From Lolium rigidum (taxonomy: Eukaryota > Streptophyta > Magnoliopsida > Poales > Poaceae): a DNA stretch of 64,000 nt. The notes under the pieces are model-generated. The model was given only the letters and a program-made list of their open reading frames with translations, did no database searches and was not told the DNA's origin. This document shows positions 1 to 10,143 of this stretch, piece after piece. Location of the stretch: NCBI RefSeq assembly GCF_022539505.1, contig NC_061508.1, forward strand, positions 265,738,736 through 265,802,735, given 5' to 3'. Position 1 is the stretch's first letter; every line of letters starts with the position of its first letter. Position numbers and translations under genes: made by a program.

Positions 1-47
1 TACTTCCCTCGAAGACTGTTGCGATCCCCTATACTTGTGGGTCATCA
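1..47. repeat. End of an unclassified dispersed grass repeat
   Basis: The window opens inside a repeat whose end (about 20 bases around 'CCTATACTTGTGGGTCATCA') is the reverse complement of the repeat end that starts at 56021. The outermost bases are TG...CA, as in LTRs. It is inserted in the AP2-like ORF that resumes at base 48. Family membership is from the internal match; classification as an LTR is inference. Confidence 0.5.
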
Positions 48-495
48 ATTCGCGCCGGCGGCTTCCGCGTCACCCTCGGCACCTTCACCATGCCGGAGCT
101 GGTGACGCGCGTCTACCAAGCGGGCGCGTGGCAATTCCGGCGCCCGCGGCGCGACCTCAACTTCCAGGACGTCGAATCGCTGGAGGAGGCAGAGTTTCTG
201 GTGCCCGCGCCGCGCCTCGCCAGCGAGGAGGACTGTTGCCGCCACCGCCAGGTGCAACCCCGCATTGCCATCGCTGAGCGCGACGAAGAGCTGATAGGCC
301 AGTGGAGGGAGCAGTTCCCCAGCGACGTCGACAACACGGAGGCGTTCTTCGCGGACCTCAGGGCGCAGCGTAGGTCCGCCAGGCGCCGCCATCGCCGAGT
401 TCGAGCTCGAGAACTCGAACACGACTTGGGGCGAAAATGATCCTCGCTGGGACGACATTTGGACTGCGACCACCTCCGACGATGACGACAAGTAG
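48..495 (+). pseudogene. AP2/ERF-like domain ORF fragment inside a Harbinger-like element
   Basis: Translation from base 59 gives the second half of an AP2/ERF DNA-binding fold: a 'GFRVTLGTF' strand, then a helix like 'ARAYDAAAWR' (here VTRVYQAGAWQF) and 'RRDLNFQDV'. A charged tail follows with a 'QWREQFPSDVD' block. Near 385 the frame shifts by one base and the tail continues as an acidic end (WDDIW...DDDDK) to the TAG at 493-495. The start and first half are missing, replaced by the repeat that ends at 47. The minus-strand copy at 3155-3679 has the same architecture. Known AP2/ERF proteins bind DNA; whether this transposon-borne version ever did is unknown. It is dead here. Confidence 0.6.
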
Positions 496-749
496 ACTAT
501 TTTTATTATCTATGTATTTCAATGTTTTTCTGGCGCTGTAGATCTTCTATTTAAACTAGTTTAAATCAAAATATGTTTTTGGCGCTGCAAATTAGCGCGT
601 CCGCTGCGGGCGCTTTTTCAGCGGACCACCCGTGCTGCCAAATAGCGTGTCCGATGAAGGGAATTTCGGCGCAGCGCGCTAACTGTTTGCAGCGTGCGTG
701 ACATTGGTTTTGCAGCGGCCAGATTATTACGTCTCTGTTGGAGATGCTC
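48..749 (+). mobile_element. Right part of a Harbinger-like element (with AP2-like ORF)
   Basis: The right terminus reads CTGTTGGAGATGCTC followed by TTA (750-752), the usual 3-bp target of PIF/Harbinger elements. The 500-749 stretch holds repeated GCGCGCTAA/GCAGCG-type motifs typical of these non-autonomous elements. The left end lies outside the window or is displaced by the repeat at 1-47. No transposase is present. Confidence 0.55.
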
Positions 750-854
750 TTACAAATTAGAATGAGGCCTTACAATCCGTACGAGTAAATGAACATACAT
801 CTCAGTAAGCATGCACGTCGACAGAATCTAGCTAAATAAAACCAGTTGGTATTG

Positions 855-860
855 TTTATT
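855..860 (-). promoter_or_regulatory. Candidate poly(A) signal of the BBE-like gene 956-2509
   Basis: On the minus strand this reads AATAAA, about 95 bases past the stop codon. Plant poly(A) signals are loose, so this is only a candidate. Confidence 0.35.
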
Positions 861-955
861 CAAGAAAGTATGCAAATCCTAACCGGTAGTCATACTCATC
901 ATGAAGGATGGAACTAATAAATCAGATGATCGCTATTGGAGAAAGTAAACTGTGC

Positions 956-2509
956 TCACTTTTGACCTTGGATCAGAGGCGGGATGCTCTGCTCGTTTCT
1001 GAAATAGTCAGTGGGGTCGACGGCCGCCTTCACCGACGCGAGCCTCTCGAAGTTGCTCATGAAGTACTTCTCGCCCCAAACCTTGCCGCCGTCGAACGTG
1101 CTGATGTCGCCCACCACCACGTTCCGCCCGATGTCCAGATCCCGGTAGTTCACGTACGCCTCCCTCGTGTTGTTGCTCACGTGCTTCCCCATCAACTCGT
1201 AGAAGTTGGCGAGCCAGGTAGTGGTCGCCGTGCCGTCGCCCTGCCAGAACACGATGTACTGGATGTTGAAGAGCACGCCGTTGCGGTGCGGGTACGGCGT
1301 GGCGGCGGCTGGTACGGTCCCCATGAACCCTCCGTGGGGCTCGAGGATGATCATCCCGGCTGCGTTCATCTCGAACCAGGAAATGATGTTGCTCCAGTCG
1401 AGCTTGGAGATGGCGGTCCGGACGTAGTCGGACTTGTTCTTGGTGAAGGTGCTCAGGCTCGTGTTCCGGCTGAGGAGCGCCTCCACGTCGGTGTTGCCGG
1501 AGTTGATGAAGGCCGCGGACTCGAGCCAGGTCATGGAGTGGCAGTCAGCGGTCGTCATGTTGAGCTCGGGGAACTTACTGCGCATCGTCACCGCTAGCAA
1601 CCTGCACGTGCCGAGGAATAGAGCCTGGAACAGGGCTTGGTCCCTCTGCACGATCACCCTTATGGTGAGGTCGTCGGTGAGTGATGGCCCGACTTCTTGC
1701 CATTTGGTGAGGATCTCTACGGTGCCTTGGTCAAGCGCCTTTCCGATGTTGAACACCGTGACTATGGAGGGGACATGAACAAGCTGGACCTTCCAGGAGA
1801 GGACGATGCCGAAGCTCTCCCCGCCGCCGCCTCGGATGGCCCAGAAGAGGTCCTCCCCCATGCCGGCCCTGTCGAGGAGATCACCGTTGGCGTTGACCAG
1901 CTTGGCGTCGATGACCTTGTCGATGGAGAGGCCATGCTTGCGCATCATCATGCCGATGGCGCCGCCGCTGAAGTGGCCGCCTACACCAATGGTCGAGCAC
2001 ACACCGGACGGGAACCCGAGCCGCGGGTTGTTCTTGGCGATGGTGTAGTAGAGCTCCCCGACGGTGGCGCCGGAGTCGACCCAGGCCGTGGACTCGAACC
2101 TGTCGACGCTCACGGTGCGGAGTTTGGCGAGGTCGACGACCCCGAACACCTCGGACCGCGCCGACCGGTACGAGAGGCCCTCGTAGTCGTGGCCGCCGCT
2201 GCGCACGCGGAGGCGCACGCCGTGCCAGCGGCCGCAGCGCACGGCGGCCTGGACGTGGGAGACGTCGGTGGGCGTCACGATGCAGAGCGGCCTCACCGTA
2301 GTGTTGGTGAAGAACTTGGGGTTCCTGATGGATGAGACCAGCACGGTGGTGAAGCTGCTGGAGCCCTGCTCGAAGACGAGCTCGCTAGGTAGCTTCTCCC
2401 TTAGGCATTGGAGGAAGCCATCAGAGGAAGCCTGGGAAGGTACCGGGATCAGGTGGCATGACAAGAAGCTCACAAGGAACGCGAGTGCGAAGCCTTTGCG
2501 CATAGCCAT
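956..2509 (-). CDS. Berberine-bridge-enzyme-like FAD-linked oxidase (copy 1)
   Basis: Intronless gene of 517 aa, normal for plant BBE-like proteins. Residues 1 to about 28 form a signal peptide, so the product is probably secreted or in the cell wall. A PCMH-type FAD-binding domain follows. His107 in SGGHDYEG and Cys171 in GVCSTIGVGGHF match the two residues that bind FAD bicovalently in this family. The C-terminal BBE domain has YVNYRDLDIG (452-461) and ends with DYFRNEQSIPPL. Several N-x-S/T sites are present. The reading frame extends upstream to 2653, but a TATA box at 2570-2575 puts transcription start near 2540, so the ATG at 2509 is chosen. Characterised relatives oxidise monolignols, oligosaccharides or alkaloids, and grass group-4 pollen allergens belong here; the substrate cannot be told from sequence. 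The motif NIQY (415-418) has Asn where some characterised members have Lys. Confidence 0.9.
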   Translation of the reverse strand: MAMRKGFALAFLVSFLSCHLIPVPSQASSDGFLQCLREKLPSELVFEQGSSSFTTVLVSSIRNPKFFTNTTVRPLCIVTPTDVSHVQAAVRCGRWHGVRLRVRSGGHDYEGLSYRSARSEVFGVVDLAKLRTVSVDRFESTAWVDSGATVGELYYTIAKNNPRLGFPSGVCSTIGVGGHFSGGAIGMMMRKHGLSIDKVIDAKLVNANGDLLDRAGMGEDLFWAIRGGGGESFGIVLSWKVQLVHVPSIVTVFNIGKALDQGTVEILTKWQEVGPSLTDDLTIRVIVQRDQALFQALFLGTCRLLAVTMRSKFPELNMTTADCHSMTWLESAAFINSGNTDVEALLSRNTSLSTFTKNKSDYVRTAISKLDWSNIISWFEMNAAGMIILEPHGGFMGTVPAAATPYPHRNGVLFNIQYIVFWQGDGTATTTWLANFYELMGKHVSNNTREAYVNYRDLDIGRNVVVGDISTFDGGKVWGEKYFMSNFERLASVKAAVDPTDYFRNEQSIPPLIQGQK

Positions 2510-2569
2510 CTTTTGCTTCTCGCAGCTAGCGAGAGTGTTGTGCTTAAACACGGCCTGGCCTAAGCTGTC

Positions 2570-2575
2570 TATATA
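2570..2575 (-). promoter_or_regulatory. TATA box of BBE-like copy 1
   Basis: TATATA lies 60 bases upstream of the chosen ATG. It predicts a transcript start near 2540 and therefore excludes the in-frame upstream ATG at 2653. Confidence 0.6.
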
Positions 2576-2937
2576 CAACGAACTGCTCAGTTGTGCTACT
2601 TGCACTGCAGCAAAACCCGAGCTATGACCTTGCGGGGATACGCGCGAATTCATTAGCCGGCCCTAGCTTGATGCAAAAGTCTCGGTCAACGATTCCAACG
2701 GGTACGCCGTACGCGTGGAGATTATTGATTGGATAAGAAAATAAATTGTTTATACGTGGGATCGCATCCTAGATAGTTTGTGTGACAGGATTTAGACATG
2801 ATCTTTGTGGGATATGATCTCGGAACGCTCCTGCCTCCACAACGCAGCGCGTAAAGAGGATGTACTAGTACAACAGGTGATCCGGTTTACCGCTAGCTAC
2901 TAGCGCATGTACTTTCGTGTAGGGTTCCGACTTCTTA

Positions 2938-3911
2938 CTGCATCTTCAATATGCGTCTAAAACATGCGCGCGACTAAAACAATTTTACAGCGCCTGATTT
3001 ACTATATTTTCGCACGAATAGCAGCATTTCACCATACGCGAAAAAATGCAGCGCGGCAGATGTCGGTGCAAATTTCATTGAAACATAGATCAAATGAATA
3101 CACATGCGACAAACTAAACTAGAAAACAGGAAAATATGATACACTGAAAAATATTTAGTAGTCGAACTCGATGTCGGAGTCGGATGAACTCCACACGGTG
3201 GACGAGAACAAATCCGCCCACAGAGGATCTTTGTCACCAATGGTGGTCGGGCCTTCCATCTGCGCCAAGATGAATGCCTTGCGTGCCCGTTTGGCTTGCC
3301 TAGCCGTCTTGCGCTCCGGCCACTGCTGCTTGAAGAACTCATTCTCGTCGACGATGTCCTGAGGGAAGTTCTCGCGCCATGCTGCTAGGGCGTGCTCGTC
3401 CGCCGTGACAATGGCGAACTGGCACTAGCGCTGCCTCTCCTCATTGGTGACAAGGCGTGGCAGAGGCACCAACATTCTACGCTAGGCCATGGAGTTGACA
3501 TCGCAGAGTGGACGGCCGAGCTGCCACGCCGCAGTGTCGTAGCCGCGCGCGGCCTCGTGCACGGTCTTGAACGTCTCGAGCGTCAGGCGGTAGCCGGCGG
3601 CGCGGATCTTCGCGTAGAAGTTGTCCGCAGGCCGGGCACGCACGCCATGGTAGGTGGAGGAGCTGCGGAGCGAAGGCATGTCGGCGGTGGAGAACGGTAG
3701 AGTGGCGCTTCGGTGGTGAGGCGGTTGGTCGATCTACGCAAGCCTTTTTTTATATAGCGCCCTGAATCCAGCGCGGTAAATTTAGCGTGCTTTACGGTTT
3801 TTTTTGTCGCGCACGCTCTATTTTCGTGCCGTTTGTTGGAGCGCGTCCTTCATTCACACGCGCACTAAAATAGTGGTTTTTCCCTCACTAGCACGGTTGT
3901 TGGAGATGCTC
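2938..3911 (-). mobile_element. Harbinger-like element carrying an AP2-like ORF
   Basis: The ends are CTGCATCTTCAAT on the left and the complement of GAGCATCTCCAACA on the right. They are imperfect TIRs flanked on both sides by TTA (2935-2937 and 3912-3914), the PIF/Harbinger target. The element is 974 bp and encodes no transposase. Its only long coding-like segment is the AP2-like pseudogene, in the same orientation relative to the TIR as in the element ending at 749. Confidence 0.6.
3155..3679 (-). pseudogene. AP2/ERF-like domain ORF with two in-frame stops
   Basis: Reading from the ATG at 3679, residues 10-60 show a nearly complete AP2/ERF domain: YHGVRARPADNFYAKIR, then RLTLETFKTVHEAARGYDTA and AWQLGRP. 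The canonical YRGVR...AEIR...LGTF...EAARAYD pattern is easy to see. The same frame then meets a stop after NSMA, a second stop after NEERQR, and continues through AWRENFPQDIVDENEFF and a basic stretch to an acidic end SDSDIEFDY and TAA. The whole reading matches the fragment at 48-495 domain by domain. It is a transposon-borne relative rather than a normal ERF gene: it is short, lacks host-gene surroundings and sits between Harbinger TIRs. Confidence 0.65.
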
Positions 3912-3914
3912 TTA

Positions 3915-5817
3915 CGGCCATCCTGCCGCAGGCTCGCACTGTGAAAACAATGGGGAAACCGAAGCTTCCATCGGTAACCAAAGTTTGGGCTAGGAAAAGA
4001 GAAACGAGGATGGCGATGTCTACAATAGTGCTCGTGGAAAATTTGCAAGGGCATGATATGATGGTCTTTCATCATCGATACTTTCCATGTTCATCATAAT
4101 TGCGAGAATAATAGAGTAAGTGATGATGTGGCCGTTTGCGGCATTATTTATAAAACGGGATGAAAGTCTATTTAGGGATGTCGATGTTGACACGCTAAGC
4201 CTTTTGAGTTATGCAATCCTGGGAAGGTAGGCTAGCTAATGTATAATGCCATAGGATTTAGCTTTTTAAAATATTATTTATTTTTCATTTATTTCCACAA
4301 ATATTACAAGTTTTTTTATTTTTCAAAATATTATGTTGTCGGGCTGGCTTAACCCGACTAATACCTTTTGGGCTAGACGAACCCAACCGTCATATATATC
4401 GTGGAGCCTTGATGTATGTAAAATGTATCAATGAACGTTGTAGTTTATTGTCACATATTCTCACATATTTGGATCATATTAATAATTATTACCAATGTTT
4501 TGAATGATCTCAGAGATTTTCTAAACCATCTCCTCTCTTCTAGTTCTAACTATGTGTGTTAGAAAAACCTATTGTTAGTGTTTGGACTTTTTAGGAGGTA
4601 CGAGACTCGAAAAAGGGTAAGGTCAGAGAACACGCTTCGGATTATTTGAGACGAACAAAATGAGCTAAAGTGGGCTACCGAGAGGTCAACAGGCTGAGAA
4701 AGATAGGGTGGTACGGGACCCCACCTAGGCCGCGCCACCTACCTCGTTGCTCGGATGTCATCGATTTCACCGACATCCTCTCCGTCTTAACCTAAAACCT
4801 TCTATAACACACCGACCTGATCTTAGAATACAGAAGGCCAGAAGGCTGCCGACGGAAGGAGTTCGGAGGGGGACCTCTACCGTAATCGCCTCCGATGGAC
4901 TCCAACCCCCCCCCCCCCCCACAACCCCGCGTGATCATCATCAACATCTTCATCAACACCTCCAGCAACATCATCCATGTACCTCTTGTGTAATCTCTTG
5001 GCAAACATGATGTGTGATGCAATCTATTGTTTCCCATATCTATTATGTCTCTATGTCTATATTTGAGTAGTATCATGTTTATTGAAAGTGTTAAATAGTT
5101 TTCTGTTGGTTGCATATAAGTATATGTTATATTCTATGATGATCTTATGTACTGATATATGATTGCATACATATGTGGGAGATGCAAAAGGCTGTCACCA
5201 TTACATGAAGATAGGAGGAGGGATAGCAGAAGATTAACATAAACCATATCCCAAGTCTTAAATATGCATGCTATATTAATTCATACTTAATTAACGGGAG
5301 ATATAAGCATAGGAAACTTAAAACTTACAACGGTGGTTGGACTTAATGTCCTAATAAATTTCTAGTTTTCTCGGAAATGGCCTTAGAATCGATCACTCCG
5401 TGTGTAATTGCACATGTTTATGGCTTCACCTATCAATGGCTTCTCTTTAAAAGAAACAACAAAAAGACTATCCATGTGCTTCACTAATTGTGGCAACCAA
5501 ACAAATAAAATAACAATTTGCCTAAACACTTGCTTCTTTTAGATACCTGCTCCTTCTTGACTCGCATGCAATATTTTACTTGTAGTATTTACTTTTAGCA
5601 ATTTATTGTTTGCTAGATAAAAATAAAACGTACCTTACACAATTTAGTTTATTGCTTTGCATGAAAGACCATATAAGTGGATTATGGAGTTTTAGAGAAT
5701 AGATAGTTTACTTTCAGCCTCTCGTAGGTTCGATACTTAAATACTTATCGAATTATAGTACGGTAATTCCCTGCACTGGGGGATTGTCAAGCCTCCATAT
5801 GGCAAAACACACTATTC
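3915..5817. other. Non-coding, AT-rich repeat remnants
   Basis: No supported gene. A G/C-homopolymer near 4907-4920 and the stretch after it (CATCATCAACATCTTCATC) look like the non-coding tail of a retroelement, but I cannot name a family. Short ORFs here show no domain. Confidence 0.4.
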
Positions 5818-5935
5818 GCCACCGTTGAAGTTCCTCTATCCCCAACAAGTCACCTTCACGGTTTTCCTAGCCAGACAGGTCACTTTAACGATTTCTCTAG
5901 CCTGACAAGTCACCTTTAAGGTTTCTCAACCCTAA

Positions 5936-7394
5936 GAGTATCTCCAGTCGCGCCCCCCAAAGCGTCCCCCAAACCGCGCCGGATTGAGCGTTTGGGGGAC
6001 GTGTTTCGTTCGTGCCGTGTTTGGGGGACGTTTCTTCCCAGCCGCGTCCCCCAAACGCCGCCCCCAAACATTAAAAATACTTTTTTTGGCATTTTTATTT
6101 CAATTTCCACAAACTAATACATAATTGGGAACGTGGTTTACAGGAAGACACAATTTGGAACATGGTTTTCCACAAACTAATACATAGTTTGAACCATGAT
6201 CGACACAAATATAAAATTTTGCAAAAAAAAAACTAAACCTAACTAGGCCGTGCATCGAAGGTTTCCTGTGTTCGCTGCTAAGAAAGAACACTCGAGGGCA
6301 CACCCAGTCACCCAAACTGGAAAATCCAGTAGAGATGGTGCCCTTGTTGGTTCTACCGATGAGACGAACATCCAGAAACTTCCGTGCATGTATTCACTGC
6401 GAAGAAACAACAATCTTCATCATCAGTCATCCTCCCCGTCGGTGTTGTCGCCGTGGTAGTCGCGGTGGCAGCGCGTCTCGTCGAAGACCTTCACGCTCAT
6501 GTCCTGTCGCCAAAGTAGGAGAACAGGAGGATGAAGTCGGCTTCGAGGCTGTGGTGGCGTGCGAACTTCTCTTAGCCGATGTGGAGGTACATCTTGCCGC
6601 GCGCGTCGTAGATCACGTCGACGATCCACCGGTAGTAGCCGCACGAAGCCTCCCGCAGATGCATCGTGCGCGGGCGGTCGTCGCCGGCGACGTACTCGGC
6701 GAAGGAGTCCGGCAGCCTCTGTATGTCGCGTGGGTCGCCCTTGAGGACGAGGACGAACTCGAACAGCACGCCCGGCTCCACGTCCATCTCCGACGATGAA
6801 GACGACGGCGTGGCAGGCGACGGCGAGCGTGCAGCTCTGCCGTGGCCACGACCACGACCACGGCTGCGAGCTCGGCCTCCGCCTCTACCCGACATGGCGT
6901 CGACTCTTGTTGAGATGGTGGCGGCTAGGGTTGGGGAGAGAGGCGCTAGGGTTTGTGTGTGACAGGGACGATGAGAAGCGGCGCTTTTTATAGGCCGGTG
7001 GGAGGCGGGGGAGTGGTGGCGCTCATTAACGCCGACACGCAGAGCTAGGCGCAACGAGACGCGTCGCTGCGCCTCTGCGGGAACTGCACCGTCGCTGCGG
7101 GAACTGCACCGTCGTTGCGCGTCAATAACTTCCGTTGCGAGGTAGGCGACGGTTAGGTTAAAATTTATTGTGTCGCTGACGCGTCGGTCCCGCGTCGCTT
7201 CGCCTCGCTTTTCGGTGTGTCCGGCGTCCCCGGTGCGTCCCATGTGGGGCGGGGACGGGCTCGGGGCGCCGGACACCGTATCGGGGCGCGCCAGACAAAA
7301 AACGGGTTTGGGTGACGCGGCTGGAACCGTTTTTTGGTCCGGCGCGCCCCAAATTGCTTTGGAGGACGCTTTGGGGACGCGACTGGAGATGCTC
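5936..7394 (-). mobile_element. Harbinger-like element carrying a B3-like ORF
   Basis: TIRs are GAGTATCTCCAGTCGCG at the left and CGCGACTGGAGATGCTC at the right, flanked by TAA at 5933-5935 and 7395-7397. The element is 1459 bp with subterminal copies of GTCCCCCAAA-type sequence and no transposase. Its minus strand encodes a degenerate B3-domain-like protein. Confidence 0.7.
6423..6895 (-). pseudogene. B3-like DNA-binding-domain ORF (transposon-borne)
   Basis: From the ATG at 6895 the protein starts with an Arg/Gly-rich stretch (MSGRGGGRARSRGRGRG) and a Ser-rich linker. It then reads FEFVLVLKGDP, IQRLPDSFAEYVAG, TMHLREA, VDVIYDARGKMYLHIG, and after a stop EKFARHHSLEADFILLFSYFGD, then a one-base frameshift to MSVKVFDETR. 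This is the order of a plant B3 fold: LP..F, the LRE strand, GW..F with the W position now a stop, L..D...LF, and V.VFD. The domain call is from pattern recognition without a search. It is inactive through the stop after residue 107 and the frameshift near 6501. Confidence 0.55.
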
Positions 7395-7459
7395 TAACAA
7401 GCCACCTTTCGGGTTCCTCTATGCCTCGACGAGTCCCTTTCGAGATTGCCGAGCCTGAC

Positions 7460-7965
7460 GGTATAATATTTATAAAAAATAACAAAAATACATAATATTT
7501 ATTGAACTAAAGAAAAATAATATAATATTTTATGAAAATTTCCTAGGATTTGTCCTAGGCTACCATTCTGATATCTCCTCTTAAAATCAATAAAAATGAT
7601 AAATATTTTTCCTTGTTTCAGAAGAAAGGGAGTCTACGGTGTGTTCCCTAAGAAGTTCAGAAAGGTCACTTGTAAAATTTATGTAAGTTTCGAAGATGCA
7701 TGACAGGGTATACATAGTAAGTAGTGGACTAGTGGCGGCATTTGCATTAATGTGGAACGATATCAAAATGTACAAGTAATGCCCCCCATAAAAAGAAATG
7801 GCTACTTGTGGTACGGTGCCTTTCTGGGCTAGCTGCCCAATTTGACCAAAATTATTCTAGTCGAAGTTACAAACAAACAATGCAGCAATGGCAGGTTGAC
7901 TGGAGAGGTGAAGATGCTGAACCTTCGTCCTTCGGAGTTGCTCGGAAAGTCCACAGTAGAGCTAA
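7460..7965. other. Spacer between Harbinger-like elements
   Basis: AT-rich sequence with no coding signal or recognised repeat. Confidence 0.4.
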
Positions 7966-8395
7966 GAGCATCTCCAGTCGCGTCCCTCAAAAAGCGTCCG
8001 GCACAAATGATTTGGGGCACGTTTGGGACCGCGCCAGACAAAAAGAGACCAAAAATCTGTACAAAAAAGAGACCCTTCCCAGCCGCGTCCCTCAAAGAGC
8101 ATCCGGATGCATGCATTTTAATAGAGGGGACCACCCCATGTGCGAAAAGTAGGTGAGAGAAAGTGTGGGGAAAGAGACTAGCATGTGGGGACTAGGGGCT
8201 GCATGCATGCATGTGGACGCTGTTTTTGTGTCCGGCGTCCCCGGTAGAGACTCTATACATAGAGTCTCTACCGGGGACGCCGGACACAAAATGAAGCGCT
8301 AATTAGCTTTGGGGGACGCGACTGGGCAGTTTTTTTCCCCATTTCTTGTCCGCGGTCCCCCAAACCTCATTTGGGGGACGCGACTGGAGATGCTC
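7966..8395. mobile_element. Harbinger-type MITE with internal perfect hairpin
   Basis: 430-bp element with TIRs GAGCATCTCCAGTCGCGTCC / GGACGCGACTGGAGATGCTC. TAA flanks it at 7963-7965 and 8396-8398. No coding capacity. It contains the long hairpin described separately and directly abuts the next element across a shared TAA. Confidence 0.75.
8224..8291. repeat. Perfect 32-bp inverted repeat, 4-nt loop
   Basis: Arms 8224-8255 and 8260-8291 are exact reverse complements around the loop TACA. The arm includes GTCCGGCGTCCCCGG, a motif that recurs in related elements here (around 7200-7230). A transcript would fold into a near-ideal stem. Confidence 0.85.
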
Positions 8396-8654
8396 TAAGG
8401 GTATCTCCAATGGAGCGATGTAAACAGACGCTTCACTGTTTGCGATCTCGCGGATCGGAAATGTGTCTATACCCTGTTTTACAAGCTGACGCATAGTGTC
8501 TGGTCCGTTTGCCAAGACGCAAACGTGGTCTAAATATGCGGTACGTAGACCACGTTTGCGTCTGCGTGAATGCAGCAGTTATCCGCACGCTTCTCGCATG
8601 GACCCGCCTGGCACCGACACAGATGCTTCATCTTTAACGTGGCATGACTTACAG

Positions 8655-8819
8655 CAGTGACGGAGCCACATACAAGCTGTGTAGTCAGCTGGCTACACAG
8701 TTTTTAGGTATACAAGCAGAAATAAAAAAGAAAATTATGCAAATTTTATAGAAATATATGTATGTGACTACACAACTCTAAACTGACTACGTAAGTTTGA
8801 AGTTCTGGCTCCGCCACTG
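8655..8819. mobile_element. hAT-type MITE with 8-bp target duplication
   Basis: TIRs CAGTGACGGAGCCA and TGGCTCCGCCACTG bound a 165-bp AT-rich insert. Flanks ACTTACAG (8647-8654) and ACTTACGG (8820-8827) match at 7 of 8 bases, as expected for hAT target sites. Confidence 0.7.
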
Positions 8820-8942
8820 ACTTACGGGACGCACTGCAGCTTCTCTGGACCGCATTAATGGCGCGCCTCGACTTTCGCGCACGTGCGCTGGTGGGCAGAT
8901 AGGGCAGGACATTGAAGGCGAGATGGCATCCGAGCCTTTTAA

Positions 8943-9928
8943 ATGTCTGCAGGCGGCGTCCATTTTCTGGACCACACCATTGCCGGAGTCCGCCGTATCC
9001 ACCCGACCGATGCCATGAGGAAGAAATCTTGGCCGTTCCGCAAAACCAAGGACGACCACAAGACTAGCGGCTCGCGGTCCAGCAAGAAGCCGTGGGTCGG
9101 CGGTACGTCCGCATCGAGTTCGCACGCCACCTCTGGGAGGAAAATCGGACGATGCCATGGTCATATGCTAACCTGCCTGGAGGAGGCCGGTACCTGAACT
9201 CCAGGCGTGTGTCGATCCCCCCCCCCGTGCCACGCGAGGGTTGAGAGCGCCGTGACGAGGTGCGCTGCCGCCGAGCCATCTTGGTGGCCGATCTCCGAGA
9301 AGATCCGGCGTACGCGCTCAACTCCTAAAACTGGATCTCGTGCGGGACGTGGGAGTTCGACGCGCGCCGCCCAGCGGGATACCTCGGCGACCTCAACTAC
9401 TTCGACCGCGAGATCACCGCGGAAGAAGACGAGAACGATAACGATGACGATGATGAGGATGAGGACAACGAGGATGAGGACGACAACGCTGCCGAGGCCG
9501 AGTGCGAGACCTCGTCGGGCGGCCATGTCCAAGGCGGAGACAGTGACCACGACGACGGCGGGCCGACATGGGATCCGGAGACCCCCGCCGGACATTAGCG
9601 AGGAGGAGGCCATTGCCATGGAACTGGCCAATCGCAAGCTCAACGAGCTCGCTATATGGGACGGGCTCGCCATCCAGCTTCGCGAGTCGGCGCTCACGCA
9701 GGGGAGGCCGGCGACTCCTCCAGCCATGCTGACGGTTCCAATGCTTGCGCCCCAACTCCTGCTCCTTCAACGGTTTGGGATCCGTGGCCACATTCACCAC
9801 AACCTCCTGCGCCGCTGACAGCCTGGCCGCAGTTGCCGCAAGCTACCCTTCCTCGTCCACCGCCGGCGTACTAGCTTCCATGGCAGACGTCGGAGTTCAT
9901 TGATCTCATCAGCGACGATGAGCAGTAG
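8943..9928 (+). pseudogene. Degenerate hypothetical protein carried by a Harbinger-like element
   Basis: Pieces of one protein can be read across frames. These are a Lys/Ser-rich N-terminal part (WPFRKTKDDHKTSGSRSSKK), a middle part around VSIPPPVPR, an Asp/Glu-rich tract (about 9425-9480), and a conserved-looking C-terminal part with DISEEEAIAMELANRKLNEL and LAIQLRESALTQGRP. The end is FIDLISDDEQ and TAG at 9926-9928. At least two frameshifts and stops separate them. I do not recognise a domain. The acidic tract plus short helical C-terminus could mean a nuclear accessory protein, but that is a guess. Start is uncertain. Confidence 0.4.
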
Positions 9929-10143
9929 CCCATAGCTAGGTTTTAGCGGGCCTTGCTAGCCATTTTAAGTCTTTTTATGTATTTTTATTAAATTAAATTA
10001 TGGGTTTATCAATGGAGAAAAAATTATGCGGCCCGCTGGGGACAACTCTAGACGCAAACGGACGTTGGTCGATTTCGACCATTCAACCCTACACAAACGG
10101 ACGCTAGGGACACCTCCGAAATACGTCGCCCCGCTGAAGATAA

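Larger units (their letters stand above)
5818..7459. repeat. About 30-bp minisatellite, six units, split by a Harbinger element
   Basis: Units of the form AAGTCACCTTTAAGGTTTCT... end in GAC and repeat at 5818-5846, 5847-5876, 5877-5906, 5907-5935, 7399-7430 and 7431-7459. The fourth unit is interrupted at TAA by the element at 5936-7394. Units differ by several bases each, so the array is old. Confidence 0.6.
8399..10143 (+). mobile_element. Harbinger-like element with degenerate hypothetical ORF
   Basis: The left end is GGGTATCTCCAATGGAGCGATG after TAA (8396-8398). The right end is the complement of TCTTCAGCGGGGCGACG followed by TAA (10141-10143). The ends match imperfectly; the right end is shorter by a few bases. 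Subterminal regions share AAACGGACG blocks. A hAT-type MITE is nested at 8655-8819. Confidence 0.5.

Noticed and set aside
908..1597. Long plus-strand ORF, and others at 1697-2335, 16459-17205, 41895-42657
   Set aside because: They are opposite-strand shadows of GC-rich BBE-like genes; translations show no domain and the minus strand explains the sequence fully.
2510..2653. N-terminal extension of BBE-like copy 1 (and 18046-18171 of copy 2)
   Set aside because: The extension lies upstream of or across the TATA box and predicted transcript start, and would bury the signal peptide.
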